A DNA stretch of 64,000 nucleotides from Sphingomonas sp. JC676 (GCF_014489075.1 NZ_JACTGR010000003.1:448501-512500), one strand, 5' to 3'; shown: positions 25,504 to 34,815, counted from the first letter of the stretch. The notes: generated by a model from the letters alone, not told the origin. A program made the numbers and translations.

Positions 25504-26265
25504 ATGCGCGTAGCCCCAGCCCTGATTGCCCTGCTCCCCGTCCTGGCGCTCGCCGCATGCGGCGGCGAATCGTCGAACAGCTCGGCGCCGGTCCAGGCGT
25601 CCACGCCCGTCACCGCCGCGGCGCCCCCTGCCGGCAAGACCTGGATGGACGTCGTCGCCAAGACCCCCGAGGGCGGCTACGTCCAGGGCAATCCGGACGC
25701 GCCGATCAAGCTGGTCGAATATGGCTCGCGCAACTGCCCGGTCTGCGGCCGTTTCGCCGTCGAGGGCGTCGAGCCGCTGCGCCAGAAGTATATCTCGACC
25801 GGCAAGGTCAGCTACGAGTTCCGCGACTTCCTGGTGCACGGCGCGCCCGATCTCGCCCTGGCGCTGCTCAACCAGTGCGTGCCGACCGAGAACTTCTTCA
25901 CGGTGATGGACCAGATCTACGCCAACCAGCCGACGTTCCTCGACCGCACCCAGGCGCTCGTCGAGAAGAACCCGCAGGTCGCGCAGCAGCTCCAGTCGAT
26001 GCCCGCACCCCAGGCGGCGGTGGGCTTTGCCGATCAGTTGGGCTTCGTCGAGTTCATGAAGCAGCACGGCCTGCCCGAAGCCAAGGCGCGCGCCTGCCTG
26101 GCCGATCAGAAGACGATCGAATCGATCGCCAAGGTCAATGGCGACGCGGTCAACAATGGCGAAGTGACCGGCACGCCGACCTTCTTCATCAACGGCAAGG
26201 TCGTGCCGAACACCGCGGCATGGGAAGCGCTGGAGCCCGCGCTCCAGGCAGCCGGCGCGCGCTGA
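25504..26265 (+). CDS. DsbA-like thiol:disulfide oxidoreductase lipoprotein (copy 2)
   Basis: 253 residues. The lipoprotein signal ends at LAAC (Cys19). After a 30-residue Ser/Pro/Ala linker comes the DsbA-like domain: TPEGGYVQGNPDAPIKLVEY, C78-P-V-C81, and cis-Pro in TGTPTFFING. Clearly a tandem duplicate of the preceding gene; the linker and lipid anchor suggest membrane tethering. AGAAG sits before the ATG. It is followed after 23 bp by smc. Confidence 0.92.
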   Translation: MRVAPALIALLPVLALAACGGESSNSSAPVQASTPVTAAAPPAGKTWMDVVAKTPEGGYVQGNPDAPIKLVEYGSRNCPVCGRFAVEGVEPLRQKYISTGKVSYEFRDFLVHGAPDLALALLNQCVPTENFFTVMDQIYANQPTFLDRTQALVEKNPQVAQQLQSMPAPQAAVGFADQLGFVEFMKQHGLPEAKARACLADQKTIESIAKVNGDAVNNGEVTGTPTFFINGKVVPNTAAWEALEPALQAAGAR

Positions 26266-26288
26266 CGCCGGGCAGATAAGGAGCGGCG

Positions 26289-29200
26289 ATGCAGATCAAG
26301 CGGCTGCGGCTGACAGGCTTCAAGAGCTTCGTCGACCCGGCTGACTTGCGCATCGAGCCGGGGCTGACGGGGATCGTCGGCCCCAATGGCTGCGGCAAGT
26401 CCAATCTGCTCGAAGCTTTGCGCTGGGCGATGGGCGAGAGCAGCGCCAAGTCGATGCGCGGCGCCGGCATGGAAGATGTGATCTTCGCCGGCACCGCCAC
26501 CCGCCCGGCCCGGGATTTCGCCGAAGTCTCGATCCTCGCCGAGCAGGTGGGCGAGGATGGCGAGCTCGAAGTCGTCCGGCGGATCGAGCGCGGCGCGGGC
26601 TCCGCCTATCGGATCAACGGCCGCGACGTCCGCGCCAAGGACGTCGCGCTCGCTTTTGCCGACGCCGCCACCGGCGCGCATTCGCCGGCGCTGGTGAGCC
26701 AGGGCAGGATCGGCGCGATCATCCAGGCCAAGCCCGGCGAGCGCCGCGCGATGCTGGAGGAGGCGGCGGGCATCGCCGGGCTGCATGTGCGCCGCAAGGA
26801 CGCCGAGCAGAAACTGCGCGCGACCGAGGCCAATCTCATCCGCCTCGACGAAGTGATCGGCGACCAGGAGGCACGCGCGGCGGCGCTCAAGCGCCAGGCA
26901 CGCCAGGCCGAACGCTATCGCGAGCTATCGGACAAGATCCGCGTCGCCGAGGCGCGGATGATCTTCGCGCGCTGGCGCGACGCGGCCGCCGCGGCCGATG
27001 CCGCCAAGAAGGAAGCCGCCGGCGCCGAGGCCCTGGTCGCCGAACGCACGCAAGCGCATGATATCGCCGCCGCCACGCAACAGGAGGCCGCACAGGCGCT
27101 TGCCACGCTGCGCGCCGAATCGCTTGGCCTGCGCGACCGCGCCACCGATGCGATGCATCGGCTGGCGACGCTGCGCAGCGAGCGCGCGACGGTCGAGCGA
27201 CGGATCACCGAACTGCAGGACGCCGAACGCCGGCTGACCGAGGACCGCGGCCGCGAGGGCGCGCTCGCCCGCGACGCCGCTGAGGCGCTGGCGCGTCTGG
27301 CCGAGGAATCGACCGCGCTCGACACGCGCATCGCCGAAGCCACCGCGCGCATGCCCAATCTCGATGCCGCGCTGGCCGAAGCCGAGCGCGCCGCGCGCGA
27401 TGCCGAAGTCGCGCTCGCCCAGGCGCTCGCCGCGCAAGCCAGCGAAGCCGCCGAGGCACGCGTCGCAGAAGCCGCGCTCGCCGCCGCGCGCACCAGGGTC
27501 GAGCGATCGGGCCGCGACCATGCCCGGCTCGAGGCCGAACTGCACGCGCTCGCCGATGCCGCGCCGCTCCAGGCCGAGAAGACCCGCGCCGCCGAAGCGC
27601 GCGCCCAGGCGCTGCGCCAGGCCGAATCGGCGCGCACGGGGCTCGCCCGCGCCGATGCCGAGGAAAGATCGGCGATCGAGGCGCGCAACCGTGCCCAATC
27701 CGCGCGCGCCTCCGCGCATGCCGAACTGAGCCAGCTCGACAGCGAAGCCGCCGCGCTCGCCAAGGCGACCCGGCCTTCGGGCAGGGACCGGCTGCTCGAT
27801 TCGCTCAAGGTCGACGCGGGATATGAGCGCGCGCTCGCCGCCGCGCTGGGCGACGATCTCGAGGCCGGGCTCGATCCGGCTTCCGAGCGCTATTGGGCCG
27901 GCGCCGAATCGCTGCCGGGCGATCCTGGCGCGCCATCCGAGACCACGCCGCTCGGCCAGCATGTCCAGGCGCCGCCGGCGCTTGCCCGACGGCTGGCGCA
28001 GATACTGGTCGCCGAGCGCGACACCGGCCAGCCGCTTGCGGTGGGTCAGCGGCTCGTCACTCTGGCGGGCGTGCTGCGGCGCTGGGACGGCTACACAGCC
28101 AAATCGGGCGGCGCCGCGGCGGCCGAGCGGCTCGAGCGCGTCAACCGCCTCACCGCGATCGAAAAGGCGCGCCCCGCCGCAGTCCGCGCGGTCGAGTCCG
28201 CCGATACCGAGCTGGCGCGCATCGACGAAAGCATCACAGAGGCCCGCCGCGCCGCCACCGATTGCCGCCGGGTGCTCGATCATGCCGAGAATGCCGGACG
28301 CGAAGCGGGCCGCGCCGAGGATCGCGCCGTCTCGCAGCTCGAACGGCTCGAATCGCAGCGCGCCGACCTCGACAGCCGCGCACGCCGCATCGCCGCCGAG
28401 CAGGACGAGGCATCGGGTGAGCTGACCCGGGCCGAAGCTGCCAAGGCCGCGCTTCCCGACGGCACCGCCACGCGCGAGCGTGTCGCCACGCTCTCCTCCG
28501 AGGCCGAGGTCCGTCGCGCGACTTCCGCCAGCGCGCGCGCCGAACGCGGCACGCTCGACCGCGAGATTGCCCAGGCGCGCGAGCGCCACGCTGCCGCCGC
28601 CGCCGAGAGCCGGAGCTGGAAGTCGCGCGCCGGCGAGGCCGCGCGCCGCGCCGCCGAGATGGACAAGCGCGCCACCGAGCTGGCCGAGGAGAGCAAACGC
28701 CTGTCCGGGCGCCCCGCCGAGCTCGATGCACAGGTCACCGAGGCCGAGGCCGCGACCGAGGCTGCGCGCGCCGACTCCGCCGTCGCCCAGGCTGCCGAGC
28801 ACACCGCCGAGGCGACGCTGCGCGCGACCGAAGGCGATGTCCGCGCCGCCAATGAATCGCTCGCTTTGGCGCGCGAAGCGCGCGCCGGCGCGCTGGCGCG
28901 GGCCGAGAATCAGGAGATGCGCCGCATCGAGATGGGCCGACTGTCGGGCGAACGCTTCGAATGCCCGCCACCCTTGCTCCCCGAACAGGCCGGCTTCGAT
29001 CCGGAGACGGTGCGCGATCCGCAGCACGAATCGGTCGGCCATGACCGGCTGATCGCCGAGCGCGAGCGGATCGGGCCGGTCAATCTGGTCGCGGAGAGCG
29101 AGCTGGCCGAGCTGGAGGCGGCCTATACCGGCAACGCCAAGGAGCGCGACGAGCTTGCCCAGGCGGTGAACCGGTTGAGGGGCTCGATCGGCACGCTCAA

Positions 29201-29696
29201 CCGCGAGGGGCGGCAACGGCTGCTCGCTGCGTTCGAGGCAGTCGACCAGCATTTCCGTCGGCTATTCTCCACCCTGTTCAACGGTGGCCAGGCGCATCTG
29301 GAGCTCGTCGATTCGGACGATCCGCTGGAGGCCGGGCTCGAAATCATGGCGCAGCCGCCGGGAAAGAAGCTCCAGTCGCTGACCCTGCTTTCGGGCGGCG
29401 AGCAGGCGCTGACCGCGGTGGCGCTGATCTTCGCTTTGTTCCTGACCAATCCCGCGCCGATCTGCGTGCTCGACGAAGTCGATGCGCCGCTGGACGACGC
29501 CAATATCGAACGCTTCTGCGACCTGCTGGAGGCGATGACGCGCGAGACCGCGACGCGCTATCTGATCGTCACGCACAACGCCGCGACGATGAGCCGGATG
29601 CACCGGCTGTTCGGTGTTACCATGGTCGAACAGGGCGTGAGCCGGCTGGTGTCGGTCGATCTGGGCGGGGCGGAGAATTTGCTGGCGGCGGAGTAA
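26289..29696 (+). CDS. smc: Chromosome segregation protein SMC
   Basis: 1135 residues, close to the alphaproteobacterial norm. Walker A GPNGCGKSN is at 31-39. Long Ala/Glu/Arg-rich coiled coils flank a central hinge around 500-620. The C-terminal head has signature LTLLSGGEQALTAVAL and Walker B ICVLDEVDAPLDDAN. SMC with ScpA and ScpB forms the condensin-like complex that organises and segregates the chromosome; scpAB are not in this window. The coiled-coil arms are unusually rich in Ala and Arg, matching local GC. Probably cotranscribed with the DsbA-like genes. Confidence 0.97.
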   Translation: MQIKRLRLTGFKSFVDPADLRIEPGLTGIVGPNGCGKSNLLEALRWAMGESSAKSMRGAGMEDVIFAGTATRPARDFAEVSILAEQVGEDGELEVVRRIERGAGSAYRINGRDVRAKDVALAFADAATGAHSPALVSQGRIGAIIQAKPGERRAMLEEAAGIAGLHVRRKDAEQKLRATEANLIRLDEVIGDQEARAAALKRQARQAERYRELSDKIRVAEARMIFARWRDAAAAADAAKKEAAGAEALVAERTQAHDIAAATQQEAAQALATLRAESLGLRDRATDAMHRLATLRSERATVERRITELQDAERRLTEDRGREGALARDAAEALARLAEESTALDTRIAEATARMPNLDAALAEAERAARDAEVALAQALAAQASEAAEARVAEAALAAARTRVERSGRDHARLEAELHALADAAPLQAEKTRAAEARAQALRQAESARTGLARADAEERSAIEARNRAQSARASAHAELSQLDSEAAALAKATRPSGRDRLLDSLKVDAGYERALAAALGDDLEAGLDPASERYWAGAESLPGDPGAPSETTPLGQHVQAPPALARRLAQILVAERDTGQPLAVGQRLVTLAGVLRRWDGYTAKSGGAAAAERLERVNRLTAIEKARPAAVRAVESADTELARIDESITEARRAATDCRRVLDHAENAGREAGRAEDRAVSQLERLESQRADLDSRARRIAAEQDEASGELTRAEAAKAALPDGTATRERVATLSSEAEVRRATSASARAERGTLDREIAQARERHAAAAAESRSWKSRAGEAARRAAEMDKRATELAEESKRLSGRPAELDAQVTEAEAATEAARADSAVAQAAEHTAEATLRATEGDVRAANESLALAREARAGALARAENQEMRRIEMGRLSGERFECPPPLLPEQAGFDPETVRDPQHESVGHDRLIAERERIGPVNLVAESELAELEAAYTGNAKERDELAQAVNRLRGSIGTLNREGRQRLLAAFEAVDQHFRRLFSTLFNGGQAHLELVDSDDPLEAGLEIMAQPPGKKLQSLTLLSGGEQALTAVALIFALFLTNPAPICVLDEVDAPLDDANIERFCDLLEAMTRETATRYLIVTHNAATMSRMHRLFGVTMVEQGVSRLVSVDLGGAENLLAAE

Positions 29697-29742
29697 GCGT
29701 GTCTCATGCCACTCCGCCCCGGCGGCAATGGGAGGAAATGCG

Positions 29743-30219
29743 ATGCGATCCATCACGATCGGCCTGGTTCTGGCGGTGGCAGTTGCCGCGCCCGCTTATG
29801 CGCAGGACCAGAAGCCGCAGACGACCACCGAGAAGGCCGGCGATATCGCCACCCAGCCCGCGCGCGACGTCGGCGCGGTGAAGACCAAGATCCCGCCGGT
29901 GCTGCAGGACGCGGCGGCCAACCCGTACAGCCTGGACGGCCTGTCCAAATGCGGGGACATCCGCGCGGCGATCGCCGATCTGAGCGGTGCGCTGGGCCCC
30001 GACTATGAGGGCGCGGTCGATCGCAAGAAGAGCCGCAAGATCAAGGTGACCGGCAACACCGTCGCCGGACTGATCGTGCCGTTCCGCGGCGTCGTCCGCG
30101 AAGTGAGCGGCGCGGCATCGGCGCAGCGTGAGCTCAACGCGGCAACTGATGCGGGCTTCGCGCGGCGCGGCTTCCTGCGCGGCACCTATGAGGCACGGCG
30201 GTGCAAGCCTGCGCTCTAA
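29743..30219 (+). CDS. Hypothetical secreted protein
   Basis: 158 residues from MRSITIGLVLAVAVAAPAYAQ, a clear signal peptide cut after AYA. GGAGG lies before this ATG; an earlier ATG at 29728 adds five residues without a site. The mature protein has two Cys (LSKCGDI and ARRCKPAL), perhaps a disulfide, and basic stretch DRKKSRKIKV. I do not recognise the family. The last 4 bp overlap the end of the convergent gene at 30216. Confidence 0.75.
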   Translation: MRSITIGLVLAVAVAAPAYAQDQKPQTTTEKAGDIATQPARDVGAVKTKIPPVLQDAAANPYSLDGLSKCGDIRAAIADLSGALGPDYEGAVDRKKSRKIKVTGNTVAGLIVPFRGVVREVSGAASAQRELNAATDAGFARRGFLRGTYEARRCKPAL

Positions 30220-30608
30220 TGGGGCGTCCCGGGAGCGAACCAGCCGGTAACGTCGCGGCCGCATCGGATCATCCATCCGCCATCGGATAGCCGCAGCGCA
30301 TGATCGCTTGCGCGTCGGAAACGCATATTGAAGGTCGTCCCGCGATCCGTGGGCATGGCGCCGTCGCCAGGTTCGATGACGCGCTGAAACAGCGTGTCGC
30401 CGCGAATCCACCATTTTCCATAGTCGCCGATCGCGATGCCGATCCAATAGCCGCGCCGGCTGAAGACGACCTGATCGCCGCCGCCATCGCCATTGCATGC
30501 CTCGCCCGGTCGCTGGCTCGGGCCGATATATTGCCAGCGTCCGACCATCCAGCCGGGGTGCGGGTCCGGCGCGGCGGTCATCAGCAACAACGCGAAAAAC
30601 GACGGCAT
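30216..30608 (-). CDS. Hypothetical small secreted protein
   Basis: 130 residues. A short hydrophobic start (MPSFFALLLMTAAP) looks like a signal peptide. The body GWMVGRWQYIGPSQRPGEACNGDGG and FSRRGYWIGIAIGDYGKWWIRGD suggests a small beta-barrel of the lipocalin-like type that measures a stored or secreted ligand, but this is only a resemblance. Two Cys could pair. Convergent with the preceding gene; the glycosyltransferase end is 24 bp away on the same strand. Confidence 0.7.
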   Translation of the reverse strand: MPSFFALLLMTAAPDPHPGWMVGRWQYIGPSQRPGEACNGDGGGDQVVFSRRGYWIGIAIGDYGKWWIRGDTLFQRVIEPGDGAMPTDRGTTFNMRFRRASDHALRLSDGGWMIRCGRDVTGWFAPGTPH

Positions 30609-30632
30609 CAGGCCTCCATTCGGAGGAAAAGC

Positions 30633-31664
30633 CTAGATTAAAGCGGTTACGGAAGGATTTCCGGCGAGGATGAGGCGGTACAGCGCGAGATACTTGTCCG
30701 CCATCGCCTCCACCGAGAAGCGCGCCGCCACGGCTGCGCGGCAGGCGGCGCGATCGATCGCCGCGACACCGCCCAGCGCGGTGATCGCCTCGCCGGCCGA
30801 TCCCACCAATAGCCCCGTCACGCCATCGTCGATCAGTTCGGGCATCGAGCCGCGGTCCACCGCGATCACCGGCGTACCGCAGGCCATCGCCTCGATCACC
30901 GAAAGGCCGAACGGCTCGTCGAAATTGATGAGGTGGAGCAACGCCTGGGCCTTGCCGAGCGCGCGCAGCCTTTCCGCACCGCCGACCGCGCCGTGGTAGA
31001 CGATCCTGTCATCGAGATGGGGCGCGACTTCGCGCTCGAAATAGCCCTGGTCCTGGACGATGCCGTAGAGATTGAGTCGGCGGCCGGTCGCCTTGGCCAC
31101 TGCGATGGCCTCAGCCGCGCCCTTGTCGGGATGCATCCGGCCAAAGAACAGCAGGTCCTCGCCGCCGTCCGCCTCGAACGGGAATTCGTCGAGCCGGACG
31201 CCGTGATGGATCGTCGCGGCATATTTGAGCGAAGGGTGCCGGTCCGCTTCGCTGATCGCGACGAAATGCACGCGATCCTCGTACGGCTTGTACATCGGCA
31301 GGATGCGATCGGACGAGAAGCCGTGGATCGTCGTCACCATCGGCGTGTCGATCAGATTGGCGTAGGCGTGGGCCGGGAAATCGGCCTGGTTGTGGATCAG
31401 GTCGAACTCGCCGGCGCGCTCGAAAAGATGCGCCTGATGGGCATATTCCCAGACCTTGGCGTCAATCGAAGGATCTTCCTCATAGCCGCGCGGCACGACC
31501 CCCGCGAGCTTGCCCGTGGTGATCGAATCCTGCGTTGCGAACAGGGTCACGTCGACGTCGCGCGCGACCAAAGCCTCGGTGAGCAGGCTCGTCACCAGCT
31601 CCCATGGGCCATAATGCCTGGGCGGCGTGCGCCAGGCGATCGGCGCCAGCATCGCGATCTTCAT
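30633..31664 (-). CDS. Glycosyltransferase family 4
   Basis: 343 residues from MKIAMLAPIAWRTPPRHYGPWE. GT-B fold: the N-terminal acceptor domain is followed by a nucleotide-sugar domain with LLFFGRMHPDKGAAEAI and the E-x7-E motif EPFGLSVIEAMACGTPVIA. It is cytoplasmic or membrane-peripheral and retains anomeric configuration. The start overlaps the stop of the GH13 gene by 4 bp (31661-31664), so they are coupled. With GH13 and GH130 neighbours it probably builds a storage or osmoprotectant glycan; donor and acceptor are unknown. The longer frame to 31751 is not used. Confidence 0.88.
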   Translation of the reverse strand: MKIAMLAPIAWRTPPRHYGPWELVTSLLTEALVARDVDVTLFATQDSITTGKLAGVVPRGYEEDPSIDAKVWEYAHQAHLFERAGEFDLIHNQADFPAHAYANLIDTPMVTTIHGFSSDRILPMYKPYEDRVHFVAISEADRHPSLKYAATIHHGVRLDEFPFEADGGEDLLFFGRMHPDKGAAEAIAVAKATGRRLNLYGIVQDQGYFEREVAPHLDDRIVYHGAVGGAERLRALGKAQALLHLINFDEPFGLSVIEAMACGTPVIAVDRGSMPELIDDGVTGLLVGSAGEAITALGGVAAIDRAACRAAVAARFSVEAMADKYLALYRLILAGNPSVTALI

Positions 31665-33232
31665 CCCAGGATATATCCTTCGTTCGGGCCGAGCAGCGCT
31701 GGATCGTTCGCTCCTTGCGCGGAGACCAGGACCGAAAGTCCTTCCGCCCATTCGGGGATCGGGAAATTCTGCGGGCTGGTGCCAAGGTTAAGTACCACGA
31801 CGATCCGCGCGTCACCCAGCCGACGCTCATAGACAAGCAGGTCGCCGCTGCTTTCGATGCCGTGATACTCGCCGATCGCCAAGGCAGGCCGGGCGTGCCG
31901 CAGCGTCAGCAATGCCTGGGTGAAGCGCCACATCGAGCGCGGATCGTCGCGCTCCGCCGCCACGTTGCGCGTCGGCCAATCGGCGTGGAGCGGCAGCCAG
32001 GGCTCGACGCTGGAGAAGCCGGCATGGACGTTCGCGTCCCAGGCCATCGGCGTGCGCACCGGGTCGCGGCCCATGCCGATCCCCGGCTCGTTCAGCTCGC
32101 GCGGATCCTGGATGCGCTCCGCGGGGATCGCGACATCGGTGATGCCGAGTTCGTCGCCATAATAGAGCGTCGGCGTGCCCCGCAACGTCAGCAGCAGCAG
32201 CATCGCCACGCGCGCCTGTGCCTCGCCCACCCTGGTCGCAATGCGAGGCCGGTCATGGTTGCCGAGCACCCAGTTGGGCCAGCCGCCGCCCGGCAGCGCG
32301 CCTTCGTACTCGGCGATCATCTTCGCCAGCGACCGCGCATTCCACTCGGCGCCGATCAGCTGGAAGTTGAAGGGCAGATGCACGCCCGGCTTCTCGGGCA
32401 GGCCGTAATAGGTCACGAGTTTCGGCACGGGCAGGTAGATCTCGCCGACGAGAACGCGCGCGCCATATTCGTCGGCGATGCCGCGCATCTCGGCGGCGAT
32501 GTCGTGGACCTCGGGCTGGTCAGTCGAGTGGAGCTGGTGGACGGTCATGTACTCCGGCAAGCCCTGCTGCCATTCGGCATTGGCCGGATTGTCCGGGAAA
32601 TCCTGGTGCTTCACCATGTGCCACAGCACGTCGATGCGAAACCCGTCGACGCCGCGCGCGAACCAGAAGCGCAGCACGTCCATCATCGCCTTGCGCACCT
32701 CCGGATTGCGCCAGTTGAGGTCCGGCTGCTCCTTCAGGAAGGCGTGGTAATAATATTGGCCGGTGGCCGCGTCCCACTCCCAGGCCGAACCCCCGAAATC
32801 GCTGATCCAGTTGTTGGGCGGCCCACCATCGGGTTTCGCGTCGCGCCACAGATACCAGTCGCGCTTTGGGTTATCGCGGGAAGAGCGGCTCTCGACGAAC
32901 CAGGGATGCGCGTTCGACGTGTGATTGGGCACGAAATCGAGCAGCAGCTTGAGGCCCCGCGCATGCGCCGCGGCGAGCAGCGAATCGAAATCGTCGAGGC
33001 TGCCGAAGCGCGGATCGACGCCGCGATAATCGGCGACGTCATAGCCGAAGTCCGCTTGTGGGCTGGGGAAGATCGGCGAGATCCAGATCGCGTCGACCCC
33101 CAGCTCCTTCAGCGCGTCGAGCCGCTGCTCGATGCCCTTGAGATCACCGATCCCGTCGCCGTTCGAATCCTGGAACGAGCGGGGATAGATCTGGTAGATG
33201 ACGGCGGATTGCCACCAATGCGGATCGGTCAT
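31661..33232 (-). CDS. GH13 alpha-glucosidase
   Basis: 523 residues of the oligo-1,6-glucosidase/alpha-glucosidase branch. WWQSAVIYQIYPRSFQDSNG opens the barrel. The catalytic set is Asp201 in GFRIDV, Glu264 in VGEIYLP and Asp327 in GNHDRPR; region I is DFVPNHTS. Calcium-type DSNGDGIGD is present. It cuts alpha-linked glucose from the non-reducing end, or transfers it. No signal peptide, so cytoplasmic. Second gene of a GH130-GH13-GT4 set on the minus strand and coupled to GT4. Confidence 0.93.
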   Translation of the reverse strand: MTDPHWWQSAVIYQIYPRSFQDSNGDGIGDLKGIEQRLDALKELGVDAIWISPIFPSPQADFGYDVADYRGVDPRFGSLDDFDSLLAAAHARGLKLLLDFVPNHTSNAHPWFVESRSSRDNPKRDWYLWRDAKPDGGPPNNWISDFGGSAWEWDAATGQYYYHAFLKEQPDLNWRNPEVRKAMMDVLRFWFARGVDGFRIDVLWHMVKHQDFPDNPANAEWQQGLPEYMTVHQLHSTDQPEVHDIAAEMRGIADEYGARVLVGEIYLPVPKLVTYYGLPEKPGVHLPFNFQLIGAEWNARSLAKMIAEYEGALPGGGWPNWVLGNHDRPRIATRVGEAQARVAMLLLLTLRGTPTLYYGDELGITDVAIPAERIQDPRELNEPGIGMGRDPVRTPMAWDANVHAGFSSVEPWLPLHADWPTRNVAAERDDPRSMWRFTQALLTLRHARPALAIGEYHGIESSGDLLVYERRLGDARIVVVLNLGTSPQNFPIPEWAEGLSVLVSAQGANDPALLGPNEGYILG

Positions 33233-33249
33233 GCCGCGTCCCTCTTTTC

Positions 33250-33354
33250 GTCACCCCGGACTTGTTCCGGGGTCCACTTCGCCGCACGCACCGCATTCGA
33301 GCCTCGAACCCATCGCTCGCCTCCCGGCGGCCCCCGGAACAAGTCCGGGGTGAC
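33250..33354. repeat. 105-bp palindromic repeat with perfect 23-bp inverted ends
   Basis: The left arm 33250-33272 (GTCACCCCGGACTTGTTCCG...) and right arm 33332-33354 are perfect reverse complements. Each arm also contains an inner inverted repeat (CCCCGGA/TCCGGGG), so the element can fold as one long stem or two hairpins. It lies between the GH130 and GH13 genes. The GTCACCCCGG end is shared with the element at 13761. It may be a mobile REP/MITE-like unit; no transposase is nearby. Confidence 0.85.
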
Positions 33355-33368
33355 GGTGGACACGGGCC

Positions 33369-34484
33369 TCACGCGAACCGCTCCTTCGCTATATGGGTGA
33401 TCCGGCACGCCAGGTCCGCCTCGCCCGAGGCCAGGATATAATGGTCGCCCGCATCGACGAGCCCGGTGGTGAACACCACCGGCGTCGGCAGGTACATCTG
33501 GTGCGCGATCGCGGCGGTCAGCGCCGGATCGGCCTCGAGCACCGGATCATTGTCCTCCTGGCGCAGGATCTTGGTGGGGTCGTCCTTGTCGAGCAGCGCC
33601 CAGAAGCTGCGATAGATGCCCACCGCATCCTTCTTCTCGACGCCGTGATAGATCAGCATCCAGCCGTCTTCGGTGAGAACGGGCTGGCTGCCGCCGCCGA
33701 TCCGCTGGTTCGAGGTCGAGCCCTTGCGCGCCCGCAGCCCCGGCGCGTCGAGCGGCTTCCAGTGCAGTCCGTCGGGCGATTGCGCGAGGTTGATCGAGGG
33801 GCCGCCGAGCCAGGGCGAATCGTCGGGATAGGCGAAATAAACCTCGCCCAGCGGCCGGGTGAGCGCCATGAATTTCCCGCCCACTTTACCCTCGAACAGG
33901 ATCATGTCCTTGTTCTGGTGATCGAGCACCACACCGAGCAGCTCGTAATCGAGCCCGTTGGCGGAGCAATACATCGCGGTGCAGTGGCGCTCGGCCGAGA
34001 CCCCGCACACGGTCATCCACCAGATGCCGTCGATCCGCGTGATCCGCGCATCCTCGACGCCATATTCGAGGTAGCTCGCGCTCGGCGCGATCGCCTTGTC
34101 ATAGTGCACCGCGACGATCTCGCGCGCATCGGCGCTCAGCTCCACCGGCAGCAGCCACGAGAGCGAGGTCAGCCCCAGCAGCCGGGGATTGCGGTCCTTG
34201 AGCGCGAACTGCCTGGGATCGCCCATGTCGACCCCGGCCAGCGCATGCGCGTCGAGCACATAGCCTTCGGGCGTCCAGCGGATCGCCTGAGCGCAGTCCC
34301 CGGCGACCGGCTCCCGCAACGCCTCTGCCACGCGCACCATCAGCACCAGATTGCCGTTCGGCAGCCGCGCGAAGCCGGGGTTGAACGCCCCCAGCACATA
34401 GGTCGCCTCGTCGATCCCGTGCCGGAGCGGCGAACGCGCGAGATCGACGTCGTCGGGGCGGAAGATCAGATAATCCTGGGCCAA
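33369..34484 (-). CDS. Glycoside hydrolase family 130 protein
   Basis: 371 residues with a five-bladed beta-propeller pattern: RHGIDEATYVLGAFNPGFARLP and NGNLVLMVRVAEAL open it, VEDARITRIDGIWWMT holds the family's catalytic or phosphate-contacting region, and GWMLIYHGVEKKDAVGIYR follows. GH130 enzymes phosphorolyse or hydrolyse beta-mannosides. No signal peptide. With GH13 and GT4 downstream it may recycle or build a mannose- or glucose-containing glycan. Which GH130 subfamily is not clear from motifs. The gap to chorismate mutase upstream is 34 bp. Confidence 0.88.
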   Translation of the reverse strand: MAQDYLIFRPDDVDLARSPLRHGIDEATYVLGAFNPGFARLPNGNLVLMVRVAEALREPVAGDCAQAIRWTPEGYVLDAHALAGVDMGDPRQFALKDRNPRLLGLTSLSWLLPVELSADAREIVAVHYDKAIAPSASYLEYGVEDARITRIDGIWWMTVCGVSAERHCTAMYCSANGLDYELLGVVLDHQNKDMILFEGKVGGKFMALTRPLGEVYFAYPDDSPWLGGPSINLAQSPDGLHWKPLDAPGLRARKGSTSNQRIGGGSQPVLTEDGWMLIYHGVEKKDAVGIYRSFWALLDKDDPTKILRQEDNDPVLEADPALTAAIAHQMYLPTPVVFTTGLVDAGDHYILASGEADLACRITHIAKERFA

Positions 34485-34518
34485 AAGGTCCCCCTTGTCT
34501 GCCGGGGACCGAACGGCA

Positions 34519-34815
34519 TCAGGCGCTTCCGGTTCCGGCCTGCTGCGCCCGCTGATGGTGCCGGATCACTTCGTCGATGATGAAGCGCAGGAATTTCTCG
34601 GAGAATTCGGGATCGAGATCGGCATCCTTCGCCAGGGCCCGCAGCCGCGCGATCTGCGCTTCCTCGCGGCCCGGATCGGCGGGCGGCAGCCCCGTCTCGG
34701 CCTTGTAGCGCCCCACCGCCTGGGTCACCTTGAATCGCTCGGCGAGCAGGAAAACCAGGGCCGCATCGATATTGTCGATGCTCTGGCGATAGCGTTGCAG
34801 CGTCTCGTCGGGCAA
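34519..34815 (-). CDS. Chorismate mutase, AroQ type
   Basis: 98 residues from a TTG start at 34815 (LPDETLQRYRQSIDNIDAAL). All-helical AroQ fold: the Arg of helix 1 in ERFKVTQAVGRYKAE and EAQIARLRALAKDADLD, with a C-terminal EFSEKFLRFIIDEVIRHHQ helix, matches the 90-100 residue stand-alone family. Converts chorismate to prephenate; PheA at 18595 lacks this domain. Longer frames start inside the polyprenyl synthase gene upstream and are rejected. Divergent from that gene with about 94 bp between starts. Confidence 0.9.
   Translation of the reverse strand: MPDETLQRYRQSIDNIDAALVFLLAERFKVTQAVGRYKAETGLPPADPGREEAQIARLRALAKDADLDPEFSEKFLRFIIDEVIRHHQRAQQAGTGSA

Noticed and set aside
26925..29252. 775-residue open frame on the minus strand opposite smc
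   Set aside because: Shadow of a high-GC coding gene; composition mirrors the smc coiled coil and no domain is seen.
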